This document shows positions 6,628 to 14,402 of a stretch of DNA of 64,000 bases, one piece after another. The notes beneath the pieces were generated by a model. The model had not been told where the DNA came from. It searched no databases and worked only from the letters and a program-made list of their open reading frames with translations. The translations under genes were made by a program, and so were the position numbers. Numbering within the stretch: position 1 is the first letter of the stretch; the number at the start of each line of letters is the position of its first letter. Origin of the DNA: Tritonibacter horizontis. Its GTDB lineage: Bacteria > Pseudomonadota > Alphaproteobacteria > Rhodobacterales > Rhodobacteraceae. The DNA lies in assembly GCF_001518015.1 (NCBI RefSeq), contig NZ_LPUY01000048.1, positions 1 to 64,000 of the forward strand, read 5' to 3'.

Positions 6628-7596
6628 TTAGGACCCAGAGCCGCTCTCATTCCGCCACTGTTCGAAGAGCTGCAAAAGCGTTGCCTCCGCGCGCTCTTCG
6701 AGCCATCGGCCGAATTCTGGGTTGTCCTTCTTGGCGATCTTGATGGCGATCGTTTTCTGATCGACTGTCAGCGTTCCCACAGAGCTACCGTCCCCATCTT
6801 TGACGACGGACGTTAGGCTGCGGTTGGCTTGCTTATTGTCGCTACGCGCCTTGTTCGAGCAAGCCGAGTAGACTGCCTGAAACTTCTCCGCGCTTGGAGT
6901 GTCGTCGGGCAGGGCGGCAATCGCCTCTTTGGCCGTGTTCACCAGATCTATCTTTTTCGAGAACGCCGCCAGGTCACCCCATTGCCGTCGTCCGATGCCA
7001 TGTGCCGGCCCGATCAGCTGTACAAGCCCTTCTGGCAGTTGCTCTATGACGACGCGATGGTTGGATACGCCCTGCCGTGTCAAGCCTAGAGCATCCTGAA
7101 TAACGTTTGGCTTGTAACCTGATTCCTGCATCTCTTTGATAAAAAGAGATTTCTCGATAAAAGACGGGTCTAGTCGGAGGTTGTTCTCTTGGCCCTGTGC
7201 GATCAGAGATGCGTCGTCATCCAAGGTTCGAACGATCGCCTTGACCGTTCCGCCGACCATGCGGATTGCTGCAAGTCTGCGTCGGCCGTAGATGATACGG
7301 TATCTGTCCGGTTGGGCCGATGGACGGACCATAATTGGCACTTGTTGCCCATGCTTGCGAATGCTTTCGGCCAACTCATCAATACTGGAATCCTCCAGCA
7401 CCAACCGATCGCGCAGACCATCCATGTCAATCTGATCGGGCTCGATGTCCCGAATGGAATTCGCGGTGATCTCGCGCAAAGAGTCGCGCAAGCCGCCAAC
7501 AGATCCTGGCAGTTTTGCCGCTTTTGGCGGGGTAGGGGAGGGGGCCGCGCTCTCCTTCTCGTCCTTTGGAGGCTGATTGAAGATATTTCGGGCCAT
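6628..7596 (-). CDS. repB: Partition protein RepB (ParB family)
   Basis: About 322 aa from the ATG at 7594-7596 (MARNIFNQPPKDEKE); this ATG overlaps the repA stop by one base (TGATG), which decides the start over the upstream ATG at 7611. The ParB/Srx-like N-terminal domain is seen in LEDSSIDELAESIRKHGQQVPIMVRP and the arginine-rich YRIIYGRRRLAAIRMVG (about residues 66-115), followed by a helix-turn-helix (NVIQDALGLTRQGVSNHRVVIEQLP). RepB binds the parS palindromes and, with RepA, segregates the plasmid and helps repress the operon. Second gene of repABC. Confidence 0.92.
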   Translation of the reverse strand: MARNIFNQPPKDEKESAAPSPTPPKAAKLPGSVGGLRDSLREITANSIRDIEPDQIDMDGLRDRLVLEDSSIDELAESIRKHGQQVPIMVRPSAQPDRYRIIYGRRRLAAIRMVGGTVKAIVRTLDDDASLIAQGQENNLRLDPSFIEKSLFIKEMQESGYKPNVIQDALGLTRQGVSNHRVVIEQLPEGLVQLIGPAHGIGRRQWGDLAAFSKKIDLVNTAKEAIAALPDDTPSAEKFQAVYSACSNKARSDNKQANRSLTSVVKDGDGSSVGTLTVDQKTIAIKIAKKDNPEFGRWLEERAEATLLQLFEQWRNESGSGS

Positions 7597-8795
7597 CAGC
7601 GACGCCCCCATGCCATTTGGATTGTTTGCTCCAACTCATCGCCAACGCCGTTCACGCTGGTCAGAGCGCGATCAATCGTTTTCCTGATGAACTGGCTCGG
7701 ATCAACTTCGTAGACGGTTTGCTGGGTCATACCGGCGTCCGAGATTGCTGTAGACTTCAGCATTGGCTCAGTCATGACCTGTCCGGCCAAGATCGATCTC
7801 AGGTAGCCCGCCATCTGGGTCTGAGGCCCGTCCGACGGCTCGTATCTCGTGATCAAGAACTTTACGAAGTCCCATGTAACGCGCCGGCCAATGGCTTCTT
7901 CGACAGCCTTTACCGTTTCCGAAGCAAGTTTCAGGAACTGGCTCATTGAAGCAATGTCGAGCATGCCTGGTACGACCGTTACCAGGAGTCCCGTCGAGGC
8001 TGCCAACGCCGTTAGGGTCAGAAAGCCAAGTTGAGGCGGGCAGTCGATCAGAACGATGTCGTAACGCGCCTCAACTTCCTCAAGCGCTAAGGCGAGGCGC
8101 TCCGCAAATATGGGCTGCACCCGACGGGCGAGGGCGTTTGCCGTCTCAGTTTCGTATTCCGAGAGCATTAGGCCCGCCGGAACCATATCGAGCTTATGGA
8201 AGTAGGTCGTTTGGATGACGTCGGCGAGTGGAACTTGCTCCTCATATCTCAGAGCATCATAGATTGTGCCGCCTTCAGCGAACTCGAGCTCAGGCCGAAA
8301 ACCGAAAAAAGTGGTCAAACTTGCCTGCGGATCGAGATCCAAGACCAACACTCGGTAACCTCGCAAAGCATACCGTTGTGCAAGATGGATCGTCGCTGTT
8401 GTTTTTGACGATCCGCCTTTGAAATTGACGACAGATATCACCTGGAGACGATCGCCTTCACGTCGACCGGGGCGGTAGCTTTCTGCGTTCTTTCCGGTGC
8501 GCCCCAGAATGTCGCGCAGCTTATCGATCTCTTGGGCTGTGTAGAACCGGTGTCCGCGGTTGTCTGTATGAACTTCCGGGAAGCTGCCGTCCTTGTGCCG
8601 GTTGCGCAGGTTAGATGTGCTAACGCGCAGGAGGCTGGCAACTTCGGTAGAACTGAAACGGCGCAGGGACTTTCGTTCTTCGGGCTCGAAAGCGATCTTC
8701 ATCTGGCGATCCAAAGATTCAGCCAGATTGTCGGCAAATGCTCCGATGTCAGAAGAGCCTATGCCTTGCGCGTATCCAACGTTACGATCATCCAT
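7596..8795 (-). CDS. repA: Partition ATPase RepA (ParA family)
   Basis: A 399-aa ParA-type ATPase. The N-terminal 110 residues form a regulatory DNA-binding region with a MerR-like winged helix (FSSTEVASLLRVSTSNLRNRHKDGSFPEVHTDNRGHRFYTAQEI). The deviant Walker A is VNFKGGSSKTTATIHLAQ, and the Walker B-like VLIDCPPQLGFLTLTAL follows. RepA drives segregation with RepB and represses its own promoter. It is the first gene of the operon. A long palindrome and a DnaA box lie upstream of the ATG at 8795. An AGGA stands only one base before the ATG, so translation initiation is probably not strong. Confidence 0.93.
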   Translation of the reverse strand: MDDRNVGYAQGIGSSDIGAFADNLAESLDRQMKIAFEPEERKSLRRFSSTEVASLLRVSTSNLRNRHKDGSFPEVHTDNRGHRFYTAQEIDKLRDILGRTGKNAESYRPGRREGDRLQVISVVNFKGGSSKTTATIHLAQRYALRGYRVLVLDLDPQASLTTFFGFRPELEFAEGGTIYDALRYEEQVPLADVIQTTYFHKLDMVPAGLMLSEYETETANALARRVQPIFAERLALALEEVEARYDIVLIDCPPQLGFLTLTALAASTGLLVTVVPGMLDIASMSQFLKLASETVKAVEEAIGRRVTWDFVKFLITRYEPSDGPQTQMAGYLRSILAGQVMTEPMLKSTAISDAGMTQQTVYEVDPSQFIRKTIDRALTSVNGVGDELEQTIQMAWGRR

Positions 8796-8840
8796 GTCCT
8801 GCCGCCCACTCTCGGCCTCTGTTGAGGCTCTTGGTCATTC

Positions 8841-8877
8841 TGACGGTGTACAGCGCGTCTGACGCGCTTTGCCGTCA
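8841..8877. promoter_or_regulatory. Nested palindrome upstream of repA (operator candidate)
   Basis: An inner perfect palindrome AGCGCGTC-T-GACGCGCT (8852-8868) is framed by outer arms TGACGG (8841-8846) and CCGTCA (8872-8877). It sits 46 bp upstream of the repA ATG on the side where the promoter must lie, so RepA (with RepB) binding for autorepression is the likeliest role. Not proven. Confidence 0.5.
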
Positions 8878-8936
8878 GAACGGGAATGCCACGATCAAGT
8901 GAGTCCGGCAAGAGGAATCTAGATGTAGTGTGAAAG

Positions 8937-8945
8937 TTATCCACA
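8937..8945 (+). promoter_or_regulatory. DnaA box
   Basis: TTATCCACA, a perfect match to the DnaA-box consensus, about 140 bp upstream of repA. RepABC origins are normally inside repC, so a perfect box here could act in repA promoter control or as an accessory replication element. A single box can occur by chance. Confidence 0.5.
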
Positions 8946-9137
8946 GCACCAATACGTACAGTCACATCAAGATAACCGCAAGTTGTTGATTTTATGGCAA
9001 TAAGTCCACAAGACCGTGCTTCAAGCCACTCATGAGGATTGTTTGGACGGTATTGGCTAAACCCATGCAACCAATGGCACAATTGACCTTCTGACGGTGT
9101 TTGGAGCGATAGATCCAGCTGTTTGAGCCTCTGCTAG

Positions 9138-10046
9138 TTACAGTTGGGAGTGAGCCGATTCTGATGAAATTAGGCCAAGCCGCTCCGCTCGTTCGAGCAA
9201 CATTTTGACCGAAGACGGCTGCCAGTTGGCACGACCTCGAGGGGTCCGTTCGCGCATCGATTCCAGCCGGTCGCAGATCGCCTGCAGCGTGATCTCGGGG
9301 TCCGCGCCTTTGATCGCGGCGACAATCGCCGGCAGGCGGTCGTCGGTGTAGCGGCGCCCGGCGCGGGTCAGCACCTCGGCGGGCAGGAACCCGTCGCGCA
9401 CATAGGCGCGCACGGCGCGCAGCAGGCGGCCCTGGGTCCAGCGCCGATCCGGGGGCAGGGGGGCGTTGATGATCCGCAGCACGTCCTCCCAGGCCATGTC
9501 GGGCCGCAAGCGGCGCACATGGGGCACCCAATCCTGCGCGGTCTCGTTCAGGCGCTCCATGTAGCCGTCCTGCCGCGCCAGCCGCACCTTGCGCAGCGCG
9601 GCGGGATCCTTGGCGCGTAGCCCAGGATTGCCACCAACGCGCCCTTTGGCGCGCGCAGAGGCAAGCCCGGCCTTGGTGCGTTCGCGGATCAGAGCGCGCT
9701 CGAACTCGGCCGCGGCACCCAGAACCTGCAGCGTGAACTTGCCTTGCGGGGATGCGGTGTCGATGGGATCCTGCAGGGAGCGGAAGAAGGCGCCCTTGGC
9801 CTCTAGACGTTCGATCACCTCCAGCAAGTGCGACAGAGACCGCGCAAGCCGGTCGATCCGCACAACGACCAGCGTATCGCCGCTCTGGACGCGTTCGAGC
9901 ACGCGTGCCAGCACTGGTCGCGCGCGATTGCCGCCCGAGGCGTGCTCTGCAAAGATCTCGACGCAACCCGCAGACTGAAGGGCCTCAGACTGGGGCAGGG
10001 GGGTCTGATCCTCTGTGGAAACACGGGCGTAGCCTATCAGGGGCAT
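9138..10046 (-). CDS. Serine recombinase (resolvase/invertase family)
   Basis: 302 aa from ATG 10046 (MPLIGYARVSTEDQ); the open frame extends upstream but the family starts here. The catalytic Ser is in GYARVST, the arginine motif is VVVRIDRLARSLSHLLEV, and the E-helix FERALIRERTKAGLASARAKGR follows, together the resolvase catalytic domain (about residues 1-140). A C-terminal extension of roughly 120 residues with repeated helical segments is longer than in Tn3 resolvases. Such enzymes resolve plasmid multimers or transposon cointegrates. The divergent spacer (10047-10272) is the natural place for its crossover site, although I could not define one. Confidence 0.85.
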   Translation of the reverse strand: MPLIGYARVSTEDQTPLPQSEALQSAGCVEIFAEHASGGNRARPVLARVLERVQSGDTLVVVRIDRLARSLSHLLEVIERLEAKGAFFRSLQDPIDTASPQGKFTLQVLGAAAEFERALIRERTKAGLASARAKGRVGGNPGLRAKDPAALRKVRLARQDGYMERLNETAQDWVPHVRRLRPDMAWEDVLRIINAPLPPDRRWTQGRLLRAVRAYVRDGFLPAEVLTRAGRRYTDDRLPAIVAAIKGADPEITLQAICDRLESMRERTPRGRANWQPSSVKMLLERAERLGLISSESAHSQL

Positions 10047-10272
10047 GAAATCGGGCCGTTTGCAATTTAAGGTATCGCTACTAAACGACCGTTTGTAAGC
10101 GAATGCAAGTGCGGGCTCTGTGGGGCTGTTCAATACAAAGCCCTTGGTTCCCTTACGCTGAGCGCGATCAGCGAGCTCTCGCAGACCATTGCGCGCGCGT
10201 GCTATATAAGGTGTGCAGGCGCACCCTGACAAAACCCTTGGATAAAACGCAAAAGTACCATATTTTGCACAT
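10047..10272. promoter_or_regulatory. Divergent spacer, possible res site and promoters
   Basis: 226 bp between the divergent resolvase and RHE_PE00001-type genes. It contains a TATATAAG stretch (10204-10210) that could be a -10 for the plus-strand gene, the imperfect dyad GGTGTGC-AGG-CGCACC (about 10210-10225) and the start of a palindrome over the next ATG. Resolvase sites usually lie next to the recombinase gene; no clear set of subsites was found. Confidence 0.3.
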
Positions 10273-10276
10273 ATGG
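10258..10276. promoter_or_regulatory. Palindrome over the start codon
   Basis: CCATAT-TTTGCAC-ATATGG: perfect 6-bp arms with a 7-bp centre. The right arm contains the ATG (10273) of the downstream gene. A protein bound here would block translation initiation or transcription, suggesting autoregulation by that HTH protein. Inference only. Confidence 0.4.
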
Positions 10277-11340
10277 AGCCTCAAGCATGTATAAATTATA
10301 GTATTTTTGATGATCCTCTTGAGGATGCGGAGGAGCTTGAAGAGACTTCTGAGGACGACCTGTGGTTCCTGCCCGGTCCGATGGAAGAGGAGCCGCATTT
10401 TCTGCCGCCCGGACCTAGGGCCGAAGTGCGTGAGACCGCTGTTCTCGACGATTGGCGACATGCCGAGGCGGGCCATGCTGCCCGCCTTGCCCGTGTGGCC
10501 TGCCGGATCGGGGCGTTAGACGACCGTCTGAAGCGTGGCCCGGAAGGCTGGCGGCACAGGCTTGCGTTGATCGAGGCGGCAGACCTCAGCTGGTTTGCAG
10601 GCGACCGAATTGGCCCGGATCGGCTGGCGCTCTGGATATCCATGCGCTTGTCCGGCGTGCAGGACGACACCGCAGCGCTTGCGCGTGTCGGATGGGCGGT
10701 GCGGCGTCTTACAGGCGGTCCCGGCCCAGAGGTGGACCTGTCCGCCTTCCTCGATCGCCGTGACCCCGAGAACATGGTGGATGAAGCCGAGCCCTTCGCG
10801 GATCGCGCGGGCGGGTGGCTTGACCTGATGGCGCAAGCCGCCGACCTGCACCCGATCACGCGTGCCTGCATGGGGTTTCACCTCTGGAGCCTCGCGGGCC
10901 TCGGACAGCAGAGCAACCGCATGGAAGCGGCGGTCACGGCGTCGCGCATTGCCGCGCATGAGGGCGAGGGGGCAATATTCGCACCCCTGGCCATGGGTGG
11001 GGCGGGGGCGCTGCGCGCCGGCGGCCCCCCGGCTGAACGTTTGGCGCGATGGCTCGAGAAAATGGAAACGGCCTGCCTGACCGCGATGCGGCACCTCGAC
11101 GATATCGAGACATGGTCGGCGCTGGCGGAAGCCGAAATGACCCCACTCTCGGGCAAGACGCCGCCAGCCCTGCGCGGAGTGCTGACCGAATGGCCCCTGG
11201 TCTCTGCCCCTATGGCCGAGGCCCTGACCGGAGCCAGCCGCGCCGCTGTCCAGCGCAACCTCGCCTGGATGGAAGCGCGGGATCTGGTCCGCGAGCTAAC
11301 AGGGCAAGGACGGTTTCGAATGTGGCGCGCCACAAACTGA
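10273..11340 (+). CDS. RHE_PE00001/DUF1612-type protein with C-terminal HTH
   Basis: 355 aa. The N-terminal 45 residues are very acidic (DPLEDAEELEETSEDDLWFLPGP). A helical domain follows with ARLARVACRIGALDDRLKRGPEGWRHRLALIEAA, then a C-terminal winged helix (MAEALTGASRAAVQRNLAWMEARDLVRELTGQGRFRMW). This order fits the RHE_PE00001 family (DUF1612 plus HTH_13) that is frequent on alphaproteobacterial plasmids next to recombinase genes. Its function is not known; DNA binding is likely from the HTH. Divergent from the serine recombinase. No better start was found downstream; the ATG lies in a palindrome. Confidence 0.65.
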   Translation: MEPQACINYSIFDDPLEDAEELEETSEDDLWFLPGPMEEEPHFLPPGPRAEVRETAVLDDWRHAEAGHAARLARVACRIGALDDRLKRGPEGWRHRLALIEAADLSWFAGDRIGPDRLALWISMRLSGVQDDTAALARVGWAVRRLTGGPGPEVDLSAFLDRRDPENMVDEAEPFADRAGGWLDLMAQAADLHPITRACMGFHLWSLAGLGQQSNRMEAAVTASRIAAHEGEGAIFAPLAMGGAGALRAGGPPAERLARWLEKMETACLTAMRHLDDIETWSALAEAEMTPLSGKTPPALRGVLTEWPLVSAPMAEALTGASRAAVQRNLAWMEARDLVRELTGQGRFRMWRATN

Positions 11341-11638
11341 TGGTCGAACCGATCTGTGCGGCGGCCATGTTGCGTCTATCCGCAGCGCAGCTGAAACGGT
11401 GAGGAGCGCCGTTTTCCAGATTCTCGAGGTCAAAGAGTTCGGCTGATCGGCTGAGACAATTCGGCTTTCGCCGCGTCCCCAACTACCATGAAAGCATTGT
11501 CGACTGGGTCGTGACCGGTCTGCGGGTATAAACCGGACAGACCATACAACGCTCCAAGCGACGAACGTGCCGTTGTCGTAACGGCCTGTCTAATGATGTC
11601 TTTTTGAAAATCGCCGACGAAAAGAGCAGGGGCAGGAC
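11341..11638. other. Intergenic spacer without a supported gene
   Basis: 298 bp between the HTH protein and the permease gene. No convincing coding frame. A 6-bp inverted repeat GGTCTG/CAGACC lies near 11516-11543. The permease ribosome binding site (GGGGCAGGAC) stands just before 11639. Confidence 0.35.
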
Positions 11639-12631
11639 ATGAAGCTGCAAAATCTCGAACGCCATCAAGCCTGGATCTATCTCGCTGCCATCCTCTCCGG
11701 TCTGGTCTTGGGCGCGCTCGCGCCCAGTATCGCGGGGGTGTTAGAAGCACTGCTGTGGCCGGTGCTGGGATTTATGCTTTTCACTACCTTCGCTCAGATG
11801 CCGCTCGCGCACTTGCCGCGCGCGACGCGCGACCGGCGTTTCATCGGCACCCTGCTGATCGGCAACTTCGTCCTGGTGCCGCTGCTGGTCTGGGGGCTGA
11901 TCGCGTTCCTGCCTGACGATCCTGCGCTTCGGCTCGGGGTGCTTGTCGTGCTGCTGGTGCCCTGCACCGACTGGTTCATCACATTCACCTATCTCGGTCG
12001 CGGCGATGCGGTGCGTGCCGCGACCGCGACACCGATCCTCCTCGCGGTTCAGTTCGCCTGTCTGCCGCTCTTCCTCTGGCTCTTTCTGGGCAACGCATTC
12101 CTTGAGCTTCTCGCCGCCGATCGCATTGCCGCCGTCTTTGCGGCGCTTATCCTGCTGCCGCTCACAGCGGCTTTCCTGCTGGAGCGTTGGGCAGAGGCGC
12201 GCCCGGAGCGGGCCACGATAGTAAATCGCCTCGCCTGGCTGCCGGTTCCGCTTCTGGCTGTCGTGGTGTTCCTGATCGCGGCCTCGCAAGTCGACGTGGT
12301 ACGGGATGCGCTACCGGTTCTGGCGCAGGTGGCGGGCGTCTACGTCGCCTACCTCGTCGCCGCAGCACTTCTGGGTGCGGCGACCGGGCGGGCGGCCGGA
12401 TTGCCCACTAGCGTGCGACGAACGGTCATCTTCTCGCTCGGAACCCGCAACTCCTTCGTCGTACTTCCGCTGGTGCTGGCGCTCGGACCGGAGTGGAACG
12501 TGGCGGCCGTGGTCATCGTCTTCCAGTCGCTCTTCGAGCTCTTCGGCATGGTCGCCTATCTGTGGATCGTGCCGCGCTATCTGGTCCCCGAAAATGCGGC
12601 GAACACGCAGGACTCCGCGGCGAACGAATGA
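11639..12631 (+). CDS. Bile acid:sodium symporter family / arsenite permease-like protein
   Basis: 330 aa with ten hydrophobic segments, the size and profile of the SBF (PF01758) superfamily that includes ACR3-type arsenite exporters. The VLLVPCTDWFITFTYLGRGDAVRAAT segment (about residues 105-130) matches the family's conserved Cys-containing helix. An analogous Cys is essential in ACR3. Substrate is uncertain: no arsR or arsC lies nearby, and the neighbours are mercury genes. Export of arsenite or of another anion across the inner membrane is the most reasonable role. A normal-length gene with a good ribosome binding site. Confidence 0.65.
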   Translation: MKLQNLERHQAWIYLAAILSGLVLGALAPSIAGVLEALLWPVLGFMLFTTFAQMPLAHLPRATRDRRFIGTLLIGNFVLVPLLVWGLIAFLPDDPALRLGVLVVLLVPCTDWFITFTYLGRGDAVRAATATPILLAVQFACLPLFLWLFLGNAFLELLAADRIAAVFAALILLPLTAAFLLERWAEARPERATIVNRLAWLPVPLLAVVVFLIAASQVDVVRDALPVLAQVAGVYVAYLVAAALLGAATGRAAGLPTSVRRTVIFSLGTRNSFVVLPLVLALGPEWNVAAVVIVFQSLFELFGMVAYLWIVPRYLVPENAANTQDSAANE

Positions 12632-12700
12632 TCGCAAACAACGGCGCTGGCACCATTGCCCGCTTGGCTGACATGCGTGGGCGTCCTCAACTATGGCCCT

Positions 12701-13123
12701 TCAGGTCACCTCCGTCAGCGCGTCGATCACAGGGCATTCAGGGACATCGTCACCGGTGCATTGCGCCACGGTGGAGGACAGCACGCGTTCGATGCGTTTG
12801 AGATCGTCGATCTTGGCGCGGACCGAGGCGAGATGCGAATTTGCAAGACCCTGCACCTCACCGCAGGTCTGGACCCCGCCATCGACCAATGCGAGCAGAT
12901 CGCGGACTTCGTCCAGCGTGAACCCCAGCTCGCGTGCCCGCATGATGAAGCGCAGGCGCCCGACATGGCTCTCGTCATAGGCCCGGTAATTCTTCGACGT
13001 GCGCGGCGGCTCGGGCATGACGCCGATGTTCTCGTAGTAGCGGATGGTCTCGAGGTTGCATCCGGTCAGTTTGGCCAGATCGCCGCGCCTGAGGACCTTC
13101 ACCGATCTGTGATGATTATTCAC
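12701..13123 (-). CDS. merR: MerR, mercury-responsive regulator
   Basis: 140 aa from a GTG start at 13121-13123 (VNNHHRSVKVLRRGDLAKLTG), chosen because the upstream open frame has no MerR similarity. The N-terminal winged helix has TIRYYENIGVMPEPPRTSKNYRAYDESHVGRLRFIMRARELGF. The mercury-binding cysteines are those of GVQTCGEV, and of TVAQC and VPECPV in the C-terminal segment (three Cys, as in Hg-MerR). It represses and, with Hg(II), activates the divergent merTPF operon from the 19-bp-spacer promoter at 13135-13165. Confidence 0.88.
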   Translation of the reverse strand: MNNHHRSVKVLRRGDLAKLTGCNLETIRYYENIGVMPEPPRTSKNYRAYDESHVGRLRFIMRARELGFTLDEVRDLLALVDGGVQTCGEVQGLANSHLASVRAKIDDLKRIERVLSSTVAQCTGDDVPECPVIDALTEVT

Positions 13124-13134
13124 ACCAAACCCCC

Positions 13135-13165
13135 TTGAGCCTGTACCAGCTACAGACCCTAGATT
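13135..13165 (+). promoter_or_regulatory. mer operator-promoter
   Basis: TTGAGC (13135-13140), 19-bp spacer, TAGATT (13160-13165). The spacer contains the dyad CTGTA-CCAGC-TACAG (13141-13155). An over-long 19-bp spacer with a central dyad is the hallmark of MerR-activated promoters. It lies between divergent merR and merT. Confidence 0.8.
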
Positions 13166-13198
13166 GAGATCATCATTGAGGCAAGGATGATTCGAACC

Positions 13199-13606
13199 AT
13201 GACTGAAACCACATCTGCGGGCCGCCAGACGGCAATGGGCGAAACCCCGGCTGCCGACAAAAAGACATGGGCGACAACCGGGCTCGGCGTACTCGGCGCG
13301 CTGGCCATGACCTCCTGCTGTATCCTGCCGCTGGTGCTGGTGAGCTTCGGCGTCACCGGCGTGTTCATCGCGCAGCTCGGCGCGTTCTATCAATACAAGT
13401 GGATCACCTTCGCGCTGAGTGCCGCCTTCATCGGATACGGCTTTTACAAGGCGTATAGCCCGATCCCGGCCGAAGCCTGCGCCGACGGCACCTGTGCGCG
13501 GCCGATGAACCGAACACTGATGCGATCCATTCTCTGGGTTGCCACCGCGATCGTCGCCGTGGCGATGATCTTCCCCTACCTGACACCCTACCTTCTGTCC
13601 TACTGA
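13199..13606 (+). CDS. merT: MerT, mercuric ion transporter
   Basis: About 135 aa from ATG 13199, 12 bases after AAGGA; an in-frame ATG at 13187 overlaps that site and is less likely. Three membrane segments. The Cys pair in the first helix (LAMTSCCILPLVLVSFG) accepts Hg(II) from MerP. The second Cys pair lies in the loop AEACADGTCARP and hands it inward. MerT imports Hg(II) for reduction by MerA. First gene of the operon, 12 bp before merP. Confidence 0.9.
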   Translation: MTETTSAGRQTAMGETPAADKKTWATTGLGVLGALAMTSCCILPLVLVSFGVTGVFIAQLGAFYQYKWITFALSAAFIGYGFYKAYSPIPAEACADGTCARPMNRTLMRSILWVATAIVAVAMIFPYLTPYLLSY

Positions 13607-13618
13607 AAGGCCGTACCC

Positions 13619-13924
13619 ATGAAGTCACTCCATCTTGCCCTTGCGGTCGTTGGCACTCTCTCAGCTTTCCCCGCCAGCGCCGCCGAACAGCGCATCAATA
13701 TCGGGGTCGGCGAACTGACATGCCCGACCTGCTCCTACACGGTGGCGGCGGCCATGCGGGGCGTTCCCTCGGTCGAGATCATCGACTTCACGGAAGGAGA
13801 GGAATTCGGCACCGGCACCTACATCGTCGCCTTTGATGACGAGGCCACCGATCAGGACATGATCGTCGAAGCAATCCGCGCCACCGGCTATCCGGCGGAC
13901 ATCGTCGAGTCCGGTGATTCCTGA
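13619..13924 (+). CDS. merP: MerP, periplasmic mercury-binding protein
   Basis: 101 aa with a Sec signal peptide (cleavage near ASA-AEQ, residues 19-22) and one HMA-type domain. The metal motif reads GELTCPTCS, i.e. CPTC rather than the usual CAAC, with both cysteines kept. It binds Hg(II) in the periplasm and passes it to MerT. Located between merT and merF, with AAAGG upstream of the ATG. Confidence 0.88.
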   Translation: MKSLHLALAVVGTLSAFPASAAEQRINIGVGELTCPTCSYTVAAAMRGVPSVEIIDFTEGEEFGTGTYIVAFDDEATDQDMIVEAIRATGYPADIVESGDS

Positions 13925-13961
13925 TCGCATTCACCGACCCGCACCCGGAGCTGGAGACAGC

Positions 13962-14402
13962 ATGACAGACATGAACAATAACAATGAACCCACGACCCTT
14001 TTGCGGCGCGGCCTCATCGGCAGCGTCATAGCAGCGATCTGTTGCTTCACGCCGTTCCTGGTGGTGATCGTCGCCGGGGTAGGGCTTTCGGCCATTGTCG
14101 GATGGCTCGACTACGCGCTTTTCCCGATGCTGTTCGCCTCGCTGAGTGTGGTTGCATATGCCCTGTGGCTTGAGGCTGGAAAACCCGGGCGCAATCCAAA
14201 AATCCCTCTCATCGTCCTGGCCGTTGTTCTTTCGGCACTCCTGTTCTGGCTGGAATTCCGCTTTGCGCTGCGGATATCGGCCGCCGCCGCTTTGGCGGTG
14301 GCGGGATATGCGCTCTGGCTCAGAAAATCAGGCAGGTCATCAGTGAGTCAGATCAAGAGAAACTGGCACAAGGAAAGGAACAGGCATGACCAAGACCTAT
14401 GA
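13962..14402 (+). CDS. merF: MerF-like mercury transport protein
   Basis: 146 aa from ATG 13962 (MTDMNNNNEPTTLLRR), 37 bp after merP; GGAGA lies upstream. The first helix carries the AAICCFTPFLVVIV vicinal Cys pair typical of MerF. Several more hydrophobic segments follow, so the protein is longer than the classical 80-aa MerF, with an additional C-terminal membrane part (SALLFWLEFRFALRISAAAALAVAGYALWL). Inner-membrane Hg(II) uptake. It overlaps the next gene by 17 bp. Confidence 0.75.
   Translation: MTDMNNNNEPTTLLRRGLIGSVIAAICCFTPFLVVIVAGVGLSAIVGWLDYALFPMLFASLSVVAYALWLEAGKPGRNPKIPLIVLAVVLSALLFWLEFRFALRISAAAALAVAGYALWLRKSGRSSVSQIKRNWHKERNRHDQDL

Larger units (their letters stand above)
8796..9137. 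promoter_or_regulatory. repABC upstream regulatory region
   Basis: 342 bp without a gene between repA and the resolvase gene. It holds a nested palindrome (8841-8877), a perfect DnaA box (8937-8945) and an AT-richer part near 8975-9000. Long open frames here on either strand are shadows of neighbouring genes. The layout matches the auto-regulated promoter zone of repABC operons. Confidence 0.55.

Noticed and set aside
8992-9966. Minus-strand open frame of 324 codons
   Set aside because: Arg/Pro-rich translation in another frame of the serine recombinase gene; GC-rich DNA gives long false frames.
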